In this document: piece by piece, positions 26,975 to 35,245 of the stretch
How positions within the stretch are numbered: position 1 is the first letter of the stretch
Layout of the letters: every line of letters begins with the position of its first letter
Notes under the pieces: model-generated
What the model saw: only the letters and a program-made list of their open reading frames with translations
What the model was told of the DNA's origin: nothing
The model's database searches: none
Origin: Prosthecobacter sp.
GTDB lineage: Bacteria > Verrucomicrobiota > Verrucomicrobiia > Verrucomicrobiales > Verrucomicrobiaceae
Length of the DNA: 64,000 bases
Direction: 5' to 3'
NCBI RefSeq assembly: GCF_034366625.1
Contig: NZ_JAXMIH010000008.1
Location: 744,001 to 808,000, forward strand
Program-made: the position numbers and the translations under genes

Positions 26975-27913
26975 ATGATGCCAGAAGGTAGCCCTCAGAC
27001 CGGCGCCTCCATGAGCACTCATACATCTGAACTCCAATATCATTCACGGCACGGCACGATCGCGATGCTCGTCTCGTTGACCTGTTTCACCGGCAATGCG
27101 CTGCTGCTCAAGGTGCTGTCTTCCAGCCGTCATGTCGATCCCTGGATGTCGCTCGCGTTTCGCGCCGTGCTTGGATTGCTGGTGACCGTTGTGCTGTTCG
27201 CGCCTGCGGGTTCTTTGGAACTGCGGCGCTCGTTTCAAAGCTGGCTACTGGCCTCGCGCGGCATCCTGGGAGCCATCGGCACGGCTGCGTATTATGTCAC
27301 CATCGGTCCGCTCGGGGCTGGGAAGGCCACGCTTATTGGCAACACCTGGACGGTCTTTGCCGCGATCATGGCGGCCTTCGTTCTGCACGAGAGACTCGGT
27401 TTGGTGAAGCTCGGTGGCATTCTGCTGGCGTTGTTCGGTCTAGGATTGCTCACGGGCATGGCTCCGGGCACGCTGACGCAGTTTGGGCAGTATGAAATCA
27501 TCGCCCTGGTCGGCGCAGTGCTCGCGGCGGCAGTCGTGGTGGTCATTCGTCAGCTCACGCGCACGGAAACCAGCGCCACCATTTTCGCTTCGCAGTGCGT
27601 GTATGGCGTGCTGCTTGCCGTGCCCATCGCGTGGATGAATTTCACTTCGCTAAACTGGACGGATGTCGCGCTGCTCTCCGCCGCGGCGATGTGCGCCACC
27701 TTCGGCCAGCTTGCGATGACGGAAGGCTTTCGCTATCTCTCTGTCGCCGCGGGTGGAGCCTTTCAAGTCACCGTGCCGGTCATCATCACGATCTGCAGCA
27801 TCAGCCTGTTTGCCGAAACCTTCACCACGCCGCAGGTCATTGGCTCCATCCTCGTGCTGTGGGGCAGCTTTCAGACCGTGGTGGGAGGAAGAACGAGGAA
27901 AACGGCGGCCTGA
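26975..27913 (+). CDS. EamA-family (DMT) transporter
   Basis: 312 residues with about ten membrane helices in two EamA halves (~28-160 and ~168-305), typical of drug/metabolite transporters that export amino acids, purines or other small metabolites. Motifs include a conserved short-loop pattern after helix 3 (RGILGAIGTAAYYVTIGPLG) and helix 4-5 (NTWTVFAAIMAAFVLHERL) with the family's E-x-hydrophobic end. Substrate cannot be predicted. ATG at 27011 would give a shorter and equally plausible N-terminus. The 189 bases upstream have no gene; they contain small inverted repeats (CCTCAAAC near 26848 with GTTTGAGG near 26925). The stop lies 4 bases from that of the convergent gene. Confidence 0.88.
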   Translation: MMPEGSPQTGASMSTHTSELQYHSRHGTIAMLVSLTCFTGNALLLKVLSSSRHVDPWMSLAFRAVLGLLVTVVLFAPAGSLELRRSFQSWLLASRGILGAIGTAAYYVTIGPLGAGKATLIGNTWTVFAAIMAAFVLHERLGLVKLGGILLALFGLGLLTGMAPGTLTQFGQYEIIALVGAVLAAAVVVVIRQLTRTETSATIFASQCVYGVLLAVPIAWMNFTSLNWTDVALLSAAAMCATFGQLAMTEGFRYLSVAAGGAFQVTVPVIITICSISLFAETFTTPQVIGSILVLWGSFQTVVGGRTRKTAA

Positions 27914-27917
27914 AGCG

Positions 27918-30900
27918 CTACTTCGTCAGTTCATCCTGCGTCCAGAACGCCGCGCGGTCCGCCGTGGCCGCGCGCACTGTTTTCACCTGCTCCGGCGTCA
28001 CTGCGGCGGCCTTGTTGTTGAAATTCGCACGCACGTAGCTCAGTACATCGGCGATCTGCTGGTCGTTGAGACCCATCGGCGGCATCGGCAGCGGCGCGAG
28101 CTGTTTGAATTCCTCACCATTCACGCGAATCGGCCCGCTGAGGCCGTGCAGCAGCATCTTGATCAGCCGCTCAGGATTGCCAGCCGACCAGTCACTGCCC
28201 GCAATCGAAGGATAAATCCCCGGCAGCCCTTTGCCCTCCGGCTGATGACAATTCAAGCACAGAGCATCATACACGAGCTTCCCCGGATGCTCGACCACTG
28301 CTGCCGCACTCGCGATCTGTTTCACATAGGCTGCATGATTGCCCAGCTTCAAAGCAGCCAACTGTGGCTGCCACAACGGTTTCAAACTCTTCACCACCTG
28401 CTTGAGCGCATAGTCGATGAACTTGTCTGTCGGCTTGTCGAGTACTTGCACGACCACTTCGACGGTCTCCGGCTTCAAAACACGCGCACAGGCCACCACG
28501 GCCTCCAATCGCACGCGCGGATGCTCGTCACGCACCGCCTGGGCCAAAAGCTCCAGTGATCCAGCCGCCCGCGCACCATAAGCGCGCACGCGAGCATCCT
28601 TCGCTTTCAACAAACGCTTCACCAATTCAACCCGCGGCGATTCATGCGATTCAAACACGCCACAGACCTCCATCAGCAAGTGCTCGTCGTCGTTATTGGC
28701 GATGAAAGCATCCGCCGTTTTCAACACGTCATCCGCTGGCGCATCAAACAGCAGCCGCTTCGCCTGATAGCGCGTCCAGCGCTCCGGCGACTTCAGTTGT
28801 TCGAGCAACTCCGCCGGTTTCATTTCCGTCAGCGCGGGTTGTTTGACTGGCGTACGGCCTTTCGCCGTGATGCGCCAGATGCGGCCATGCGTGCGATCAC
28901 GACGCGGATCGGCATAGCTGGCCTGGTAGTGGCCGATCACCGGATTGAACCAGTCGCACAGATACATCGCACCATCCGGGCCGATGCTCACATCCACCGG
29001 CCGAAACGAGGTGTCGCTCGATTTCACCAACTTCGGCAACTGCGAGCTCTTGAAGCCCGACGCATCATCTTCCAGCCGATGCAGCTCGACCACGCTGCCA
29101 AAGTAGCCGCCGATCAAGGCGCAGCCCTGAATGTCATCCGGCAGCGCCTTCGTGCCGATGAATTCGAGGCTGTTCGTCTTCGGATTGGAATCAAACAGCG
29201 CCCCAGTTGGGTGGTATTCATCGGGATCAGCCAGCGCCACGAGTCCAGGCACGCTGTAATAGCCTGCCGGGCGATCACCGCTCTTGTGAAAGACCTGATT
29301 GTAGTCATCAAACGCCACGCCCCAGCAGTTGTGACCCGCCTTGCCCCCGTTAAAGTAGCCTTCCATCTTCTGCGTGCGCGCATTCAGTTTCCAAACGCCT
29401 GCTTTCTCCAGCCGCGCCAGCCCATGGGCCGTTTCCACGCGTGAAAAGGCATGCAGGCCCTGCGTGAACCACAGCGCGCCATCAGGACCATGGCAGATCG
29501 AGTTCGCGAGTTGGTGCGTGTCGCCAATGCCGAAGCCGGAGAACAGCACGGTCTTCTCATCCGCCTTGCCATCGCCATTCGTGTCCTTCAAATGCACGAT
29601 CTGGTCGAAGTCGCACACATAAACGCCGCCAGCACCCGGCTCAACGCCTTGCACCATCGTCAGACCTTCCGCAAAGCGCGTCGATTTGTCCGCCTTGCCG
29701 TCACCATTCGTGTCTTCGAGCACCAGGATGAAATCCGATGGCTTCACGCCCGGCAGCGCCTGCGGATACGTCGGCGAACACGCCACATACAGCCGCCCAC
29801 GCTCATCCCACGAGAATTGGGTTGGTTTGGCGACACCTTCCACCTCTGAGGCGAAGAGATTCATCTCATAACCTTCCGCCACGGTGAATGCGGCCATCTG
29901 CTGCTCGGGCGTGAGCACCGTCTCGGTGATCGTTCGTAGTTCGGGCTTCAGCCCGTCTTCCACCTTCTCGCCTTTCGCCAGCGCATGAATTCGCGCATCC
30001 AGCTTCGCGACCAGAGGCTTGCGTGCTTCAAAGCTCTCCCGCAGCGAAGGCGCATCCTGCGCCGGCTTGCCAAACATCTGCGTCACACGGTCGCCGTAAA
30101 CGAAGGACCAGTTCGCCGGACGCCAGCAGTCGAACCACAGGCGGTTTTTCTCCACAATCGCCGCTTTGAGTGCCGTGAGATCATCCGCATCACTCGCTGA
30201 AGCCCCAAGCTGCTGCGCAATCTCGCGCGCCACTGTCCGCAGTCCCAGCGCATTCAAATGCAGTCCGTTGTCTGTGATGCGCGCCTTGGCCGCCGGGATC
30301 GACAGCGGCGTGAACAGATCGACAAAGATCGCGCCGCGCTGCTTTGCCACTTCGCGCACCGCTTCCGCATACGCCTTCACATCCGCATTCCGCAGCGTCA
30401 AATCCGGCGTATGCGACGCCACCGGCTTCTCAAACGGCATTGGCGACACGAGCACGATGCGCGGCGTGTGCGACGCAAACTGATCCAGCAGCCGATGATA
30501 CGCCGATTTGAACTCCGTGATCCGCTTCACGCCATCAAACGACTCAACCTGCCCGAATTGCGCGATCACGATGCCCGCGCCCGCCGCGTCGAGTTGTGCT
30601 TTCCAGTCGCCGAAGTTCAAATCGCGCCATTGCTCATACACCGTGTCGCCTTCCCAGGCCATCGAGCGAAAACGCGGCTGCTTCGCCGCAAAGGCCATGC
30701 CCAGCACTGCTTCCAGATCACCAGCCTTTTGATCACGCACCAGATTCTCCTGTCCGGCCATCACGATGACTTCATTCGCCTCCAAAGTGAACTTTCCATC
30801 CTGAAACGGCGCATGCTTCGCCACGCCCGAACCCGGATTGCCGAAGCGGTTCAGCACATCCTTTTCCTCCGGTACCATCGCGTCTGGCAGCGCGTCGATG

Positions 30901-31499
30901 GTGATGTTGCGGAAGGAGATCTGCGCCTTGCACTTGCCATGGATTTGCAGCGCGATCAGCCCCTTCAGGTCGATCCCCGGCTCACGCTCCGTGTAGTCCA
31001 CGGTGCGCACACCATTCACGAAAAGCTGAATGCGCTGCTCCTCGGCGCGAATCATGTATTGGTTCCACTCACCCGGCTTCTCCGCCTTCTCGATCAGTTC
31101 CTTCGCCGGCTGCGCCAGCATCTTCTTGCGGCGCGATTCATCGTAAAGGCAGCCGGAGTAACCCGCGCCGATGTCCGCCTGAAACCCCGACATCTCGTTC
31201 GGCGGCTGCGGGATGCGCACGCTGCGGAACTGCACGCCACCGTTCACAAACCCCTCCGTACCCTCCAGCTTGTATTGCAGCTTTAGGATGAAGTTCCGAT
31301 ACACCTTCTTCGATGTCAGGAACTCATTCTGCGGATTTCCCTCCAGCGAGCCACCCACGATCACGCCATCCTGCACCCGCCAGACCTTGGTCTTCTCGCC
31401 GTCCCAGCCGTTGAGTGTTTTGCCATCGAACAACGACACCGGTTCGGCGGAAGCAGAGACCAGCAGGGAAAACAGGGCGAGCAGGGGGAGTGTGCGCAT
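27918..31499 (-). CDS. Secreted DUF1080 / SGNH / propeller / HEAT / cytochrome c protein
   Basis: 1193 residues with a signal peptide (cleavage near ASA-EP, residue 19). Order: DUF1080 concanavalin-like domain, now often called 3-keto-disaccharide hydrolase (~20-205; LFDGKTLNGWDG, WNQYMIRA); an SGNH/GDSL-hydrolase-like domain (~225-435; AQFGQVES, LHLNALG) whose first Ser block is degenerate; a PVC-type six-blade propeller (~535-885; LFASEVEGV, two EDTNGDGKADK-like loops that look calcium-binding); HEAT-like repeats (~890-1050); and a cytochrome c domain with CLNCH at 1081-1085 and candidate axial Met in PLPMPPMG (Met1139 or Met1142). The combination suggests an oxidising enzyme for carbohydrate at the cell surface, passing electrons to its heme. 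Several parts are normally separate genes. Standalone transcription; its upstream gap also serves the toxin-antitoxin pair. Confidence 0.87.
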   Translation of the reverse strand: MRTLPLLALFSLLVSASAEPVSLFDGKTLNGWDGEKTKVWRVQDGVIVGGSLEGNPQNEFLTSKKVYRNFILKLQYKLEGTEGFVNGGVQFRSVRIPQPPNEMSGFQADIGAGYSGCLYDESRRKKMLAQPAKELIEKAEKPGEWNQYMIRAEEQRIQLFVNGVRTVDYTEREPGIDLKGLIALQIHGKCKAQISFRNITIDALPDAMVPEEKDVLNRFGNPGSGVAKHAPFQDGKFTLEANEVIVMAGQENLVRDQKAGDLEAVLGMAFAAKQPRFRSMAWEGDTVYEQWRDLNFGDWKAQLDAAGAGIVIAQFGQVESFDGVKRITEFKSAYHRLLDQFASHTPRIVLVSPMPFEKPVASHTPDLTLRNADVKAYAEAVREVAKQRGAIFVDLFTPLSIPAAKARITDNGLHLNALGLRTVAREIAQQLGASASDADDLTALKAAIVEKNRLWFDCWRPANWSFVYGDRVTQMFGKPAQDAPSLRESFEARKPLVAKLDARIHALAKGEKVEDGLKPELRTITETVLTPEQQMAAFTVAEGYEMNLFASEVEGVAKPTQFSWDERGRLYVACSPTYPQALPGVKPSDFILVLEDTNGDGKADKSTRFAEGLTMVQGVEPGAGGVYVCDFDQIVHLKDTNGDGKADEKTVLFSGFGIGDTHQLANSICHGPDGALWFTQGLHAFSRVETAHGLARLEKAGVWKLNARTQKMEGYFNGGKAGHNCWGVAFDDYNQVFHKSGDRPAGYYSVPGLVALADPDEYHPTGALFDSNPKTNSLEFIGTKALPDDIQGCALIGGYFGSVVELHRLEDDASGFKSSQLPKLVKSSDTSFRPVDVSIGPDGAMYLCDWFNPVIGHYQASYADPRRDRTHGRIWRITAKGRTPVKQPALTEMKPAELLEQLKSPERWTRYQAKRLLFDAPADDVLKTADAFIANNDDEHLLMEVCGVFESHESPRVELVKRLLKAKDARVRAYGARAAGSLELLAQAVRDEHPRVRLEAVVACARVLKPETVEVVVQVLDKPTDKFIDYALKQVVKSLKPLWQPQLAALKLGNHAAYVKQIASAAAVVEHPGKLVYDALCLNCHQPEGKGLPGIYPSIAGSDWSAGNPERLIKMLLHGLSGPIRVNGEEFKQLAPLPMPPMGLNDQQIADVLSYVRANFNNKAAAVTPEQVKTVRAATADRAAFWTQDELTK

Positions 31500-31621
31500 G
31501 GTTGGAAAGGGACGGGCGGATCAAACGCGGCTTGCCGCCGGATGCATGCGCAAAGTTTAGTGAACATCTGCCAGCCTGTTGCAGGCTTGAAGTCCTCGCC
31601 GGAGGGGCCTACACTCCGCCC

Positions 31622-31849
31622 ATGCAGACTCTGCTTGAACGCATCACCGTGAATCCTGCCCAGTGCGGCGGACGCCCGTGCATCCGAGGCATGCGCATCC
31701 GCGTCACGGATGTGCTCGATCTCCTCGCCAACGGCCTCACTGCCGTCGAGATCCTTGATGAGATGCCGGATCTCGAAGCGGATGACATCAAGGCCGCTGT
31801 CTCTTACGCTCGCCGTCGGGTGGATCACCCCGTGCTCGCCGCCGCATGA
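31622..31849 (+). CDS. DUF433 antitoxin-like protein
   Basis: 75 residues, the usual DUF433 length. ERITVNPAQCGGRPCIRGMR and VLDLLANGLTAVEILDEMP are the hallmark segments, with a winged-helix-like C-part (LEADDIKAAVSYARR). DUF433 proteins are DNA-binding antitoxins paired with DUF5615 PIN-like toxins, exactly the gene that overlaps its stop by ATGA. It probably represses its own operon and neutralises the toxin. Frame is open upstream to 31415 but that part is antisense to the large secreted protein and is not protein-like. Confidence 0.85.
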   Translation: MQTLLERITVNPAQCGGRPCIRGMRIRVTDVLDLLANGLTAVEILDEMPDLEADDIKAAVSYARRRVDHPVLAAA

Positions 31850-32187
31850 TTCTTTGGCTCGATGCGCAACTGTCACCGCGACTCGCCCGCTGGATCAACC
31901 AGCAGTTTCCTGGCTTCACGGCAACTCCCTTGCGCGACCTTGGGCTGCGCGATGCTGACGATACCGTCATTTTCGAGGCAGCCCGAACTGCAAACGCCGT
32001 CGTGCTGACCAAGGACCGTGATTTTGTGGACATGCTCCACCGTCTCGGACCACCACCGCAGATTATCTGGCTCACTTGCGGCAACACGTCGGAGGCGGCC
32101 CTGCAACTCATCCTGACCACTCATTTGCAAACTGCGGTGCAAATGCTGCAAAGTGGTGATGATTTGGTCGAAATCTCCGGCCCTTGA
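31846..32187 (+). CDS. DUF5615 PIN-like toxin
   Basis: 113 residues. ILWLDAQLSPRLARWI at the start and VVLTKDRDFVDM (~50-61) are the two conserved acidic blocks of the DUF5615/Mut7-C-like PIN fold: Asp6 and the TKDRDF pair are the probable metal ligands of an RNase. Overlap by ATGA with the DUF433 gene makes a type II toxin-antitoxin operon. Such modules stabilise genome regions or act in abortive infection; nothing here favours one. RNase activity is inferred from the family. Confidence 0.83.
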   Translation: MILWLDAQLSPRLARWINQQFPGFTATPLRDLGLRDADDTVIFEAARTANAVVLTKDRDFVDMLHRLGPPPQIIWLTCGNTSEAALQLILTTHLQTAVQMLQSGDDLVEISGP

Positions 32188-32205
32188 CCGTTCTTTTGAT
32201 CAACT

Positions 32206-35145
32206 ATGCGCTTTCTGCTTTCCTTCAGCCTTATCACTACCGCCGTCTTTGCCCAGACGGAGGCCGATTTCATCACGAATACCCGCCAGCTCACCTTTGA
32301 GGGCAAAAGATCGGGTGAGGGCTATTTCAATGCCGATGGCACGAAGATGATCTTCCAATCTGAGCGCGAGGAGGGGAACCCGTTTTATCAAATCTACCTG
32401 ATGGACCTCGAAACGGGCGATCAGGAGCGCATTTCGCCCGGCATGGGCAAGACGACCTGCGCGTGGATTCATCCCGACGGCAAACGCGTGCTGTTTGCGA
32501 GCACGCACACCGATCCCGACTCGAAAAAGCTCCAGCAGGCGGAGTATGAGGAGCGGAAGAACGCCAAGGTGCGTCGTTACGCCTGGGACTACGACGAGCA
32601 CTACGACATCTGGGAATACTCGCTCGCCGACAAGTCGCTCAAGAATCTCACCAACACGCGTGGCTACGATGCCGAAGGCGGCTGGTCGCCGGATGGGAAG
32701 AAGATCGTCTTCGCCAGCAATCGGCAGGCTTATGAAACGAAGCTGAGCAAGGAGGACGAGGAGCGGCTGAAGATCGACAAGCAATACTTCATGGAGATCT
32801 ACACCGCCGATGCCGACGGCTCGAATGTGAAGCGCCTCACTGACGCCCCCGGCTATGACGGCGGGCCGTTCTTCAGCGCCGATGGCAAACGCATCTGCTG
32901 GCGTCGCTTCACCCCGAAGGGCGACGTGGCAGAAGTCTGGACGATGAATGCCGACGGCAGCGATCAAAAAGCCATCACCAAGCTCGGCGCGATGAGCTGG
33001 GCACCGTATTTCCATCCCAGCGGCGAGTATTTGATCTTCACCACGAATTTGCAGGGCTTCGCGAACTTCGAACTCTACATCGTCGATGCCGCCGGCAAGC
33101 ACGCGCCCGTCCGCGTGACCACCACGGATGGTTTCGACGGACTCCCGGTCTTCACGCCCGATGGCAAAAAACTCGCCTGGACAAGCGGGAGAAGCTCTGG
33201 CGGCCAATCGCAGATTTACATGGCGGATTGGGATCACGATCATGCGCGGGTGGCGCTGGAGCTGAGTCAAGAGGTCAAGATCGTCAAGGAGGTCAAGACG
33301 CCTGACTTTTCGCAAACAGCCGCTGACATTCGTGACGCCGATCTCAAGCAGCACATCAGCTATCTGGCCTCCGATGAACTCGGTGGTCGTCTCACCGGCA
33401 CGGAGGGCGAAAAGCTCGCCACGCAGTATTTCGCGAATGTTTCCAAACAAATCGGCCTCGCGCCCTTTGGCGATGACGACACCTATTTCGACAACTTCGA
33501 CTTCACCGCTGGTGTCGCGCTTGGTGAAGGCAACTTGCTGGTGTATCACAAGGGCAATACGATTCATTCTCTCTTTGGCCCATTTACCGTGGATCAAGAC
33601 TGGAAACCGCTCTCCTTCTCCAAAAACGGCGAAGTCAAAACCGCCAACATCGTTTTCGCCGGTTACGGCATCGAAACGCCGGAAGAAGCCACCGGCACCG
33701 ATGGCAAAAAGATCGAAGCTTACAGCAGCTACGCGCATCTCGACGTGAAGGACAAATGGGTGCTCGTGTTCCGCTACTTGCCGGAGGGCATCACGCAGGA
33801 GCGGCGCAACGAACTCAGCCGCTACTCCAGCCTGCGCTACAAGGCGCTCACGGCGCGGCAGAAGGGCGCACGCGGCTTGATCGTCGTGAGCGGGCCGAAC
33901 TCCAAAGTCGTGCAGCAGCTCGCGCCGATGACGTTTGATGCCTCGCTGGCCACCAGCGGCATCGCGGCGATCAGCGTGACAGATGCGTTGGGTGACAAGT
34001 TGCTCGCAGGCAGCGGCAAGACGCTCAAGGTACTCCAGGACAAGCTCGACACGGGCGATCTCATGGGCGGCATCGACTGCAAAGGCACGCTGAGTGCGAA
34101 CATCGTCATCCAGCAGGAGAAAAAGAAGGGCCGCAACGTGCTCGCGGTGCTGCCCTACGGCGACAAGCCCGACCCACACGTCGCGCCGCTTATTGTCGGC
34201 GCGCACATCGACCACCTTGGCAGCAGCGGCGGCTCGAACTCGCGTGCAAAGGGTGATGAAGTGAACAAAATTCATCACGGAGCCGATGACAATGCCTCTG
34301 GCGTCGGCGGGGTGCTCGAAATCGCCCAGTGGCTGGCCGATTTGAAGAAGCAGGGCAAGCTCACGCTCAAGCGCGACATCATCTTCGCCGCGTGGAGCGG
34401 TGAGGAGCTTGGTTTGCTCGGCAGCAACCATTTCGTCGAAGCCTACGCGAAGATGATCAAGGGCGATGCCAGCGCGAAGCTCACCGGCATGTTCGCCGCG
34501 TGCTTGAACATGGACATGATCGGCCGTTTCCAGAAAACGCTCGTGCTGCAAGGTCTCGGCTCCAGCTCGCTATGGGCGAAGGAGATCGAAAAACGTAACG
34601 CACCCATCGGTCTGCCCATCACCACGCAAAACGACGCCCACCTGCCCACCGACAGCACCGCGTTCTATTTGAAGGGCATCCCGACGCTGAACGCTTTCAC
34701 CGGCTCGCATGCGGATTATCACATGCCCAGTGACACTGCTGACAAGATTGACTACGCCAACGCCGCGAAGATCACCAAGCTCATGGGCCTCATCGCGAGA
34801 GGCATCGCCACTGCCGACGCCGCGCCTGATTACATCACGATGGAGGCACCGAAGAACTCCGGCGTGCGCACCGGCCTGCGTGCGTATTTGGGAACGATTC
34901 CCGATTATGCCCAAGGCGACACCAAAGGCGTGAAACTCAGCGGCGTCTCACCCATCGGCCCCGCCGCTAAAGCTGGCGTGAAAGCTGGTGACATCATCAT
35001 CAAGCTCGGCGGCAAGGACATCGCGAACATCTATGACTACACTTATGTGATGGGCGACCTCAAGATCGGCAAGGAAAGCACCATTACCGTCCAACGCGAC
35101 GGCAAGGAGGTGGAGATGAAGATCACGCCGGGGTCGCGGGACTGA
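32206..35145 (+). CDS. TolB-propeller / M28 aminopeptidase / PDZ protein
   Basis: 979 residues, signal peptide (cleavage near FAQ-TE, residue 17). Residues ~20-345 form a TolB/WD40-like propeller (repeated FSADGKRI, WSPDGKKIVFAS). Residues ~370-870 are a family M28 zinc peptidase with an inserted PA-like domain (~455-620). The two-zinc site is complete: His667 (GAHIDHLG), Asp694 (HGADDNASG), Glu733/Glu734 (SGEE), Asp770 (NMDMIGR) and His839 (SHADYHMPSD). Residues ~890-975 are a PDZ domain (GVSPIGPAAKAGVKAGDIII). Expected role: extracytoplasmic peptide degradation, the propeller restricting access and PDZ binding C-termini. Starts 18 bases after the toxin gene but is functionally unrelated. 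Confidence 0.9.
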   Translation: MRFLLSFSLITTAVFAQTEADFITNTRQLTFEGKRSGEGYFNADGTKMIFQSEREEGNPFYQIYLMDLETGDQERISPGMGKTTCAWIHPDGKRVLFASTHTDPDSKKLQQAEYEERKNAKVRRYAWDYDEHYDIWEYSLADKSLKNLTNTRGYDAEGGWSPDGKKIVFASNRQAYETKLSKEDEERLKIDKQYFMEIYTADADGSNVKRLTDAPGYDGGPFFSADGKRICWRRFTPKGDVAEVWTMNADGSDQKAITKLGAMSWAPYFHPSGEYLIFTTNLQGFANFELYIVDAAGKHAPVRVTTTDGFDGLPVFTPDGKKLAWTSGRSSGGQSQIYMADWDHDHARVALELSQEVKIVKEVKTPDFSQTAADIRDADLKQHISYLASDELGGRLTGTEGEKLATQYFANVSKQIGLAPFGDDDTYFDNFDFTAGVALGEGNLLVYHKGNTIHSLFGPFTVDQDWKPLSFSKNGEVKTANIVFAGYGIETPEEATGTDGKKIEAYSSYAHLDVKDKWVLVFRYLPEGITQERRNELSRYSSLRYKALTARQKGARGLIVVSGPNSKVVQQLAPMTFDASLATSGIAAISVTDALGDKLLAGSGKTLKVLQDKLDTGDLMGGIDCKGTLSANIVIQQEKKKGRNVLAVLPYGDKPDPHVAPLIVGAHIDHLGSSGGSNSRAKGDEVNKIHHGADDNASGVGGVLEIAQWLADLKKQGKLTLKRDIIFAAWSGEELGLLGSNHFVEAYAKMIKGDASAKLTGMFAACLNMDMIGRFQKTLVLQGLGSSSLWAKEIEKRNAPIGLPITTQNDAHLPTDSTAFYLKGIPTLNAFTGSHADYHMPSDTADKIDYANAAKITKLMGLIARGIATADAAPDYITMEAPKNSGVRTGLRAYLGTIPDYAQGDTKGVKLSGVSPIGPAAKAGVKAGDIIIKLGGKDIANIYDYTYVMGDLKIGKESTITVQRDGKEVEMKITPGSRD

Positions 35146-35157
35146 CTTGAGTCAACT

Positions 35158-35223
35158 ACAGAGAACACGGAAGAGCACAGAGTTCTGAAACCATGCCTCG
35201 GTGTCTCTCAGTGATCTCTGTGG
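35158..35223. repeat. Imperfect inverted repeat between convergent genes
   Basis: Arms 35158-35182 and 35197-35223 are made of GAGAACACGG/CACAGAG-type and CTCGGTGTCTC/CTCTGTGG-type words; aligned by hand, 18 of 25 positions pair, with a 14-base loop. It fills the gap between the stops of the M28 peptidase and the DUF1549/1553 gene. CACAGAG-rich intergenic repeats of this look are familiar from several genomes. It may act as a bidirectional transcription stop. Confidence 0.5.
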
Positions 35224-35245
35224 GGATAATCAGTTCAGAATTTGA

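Noticed and set aside
32200-34551. Leftward open frame of 783 codons
   Set aside because: It lies wholly opposite the M28 peptidase, is rich in Arg, Ala and Gly with no domain pattern, and the motif-bearing strand is the rightward one.
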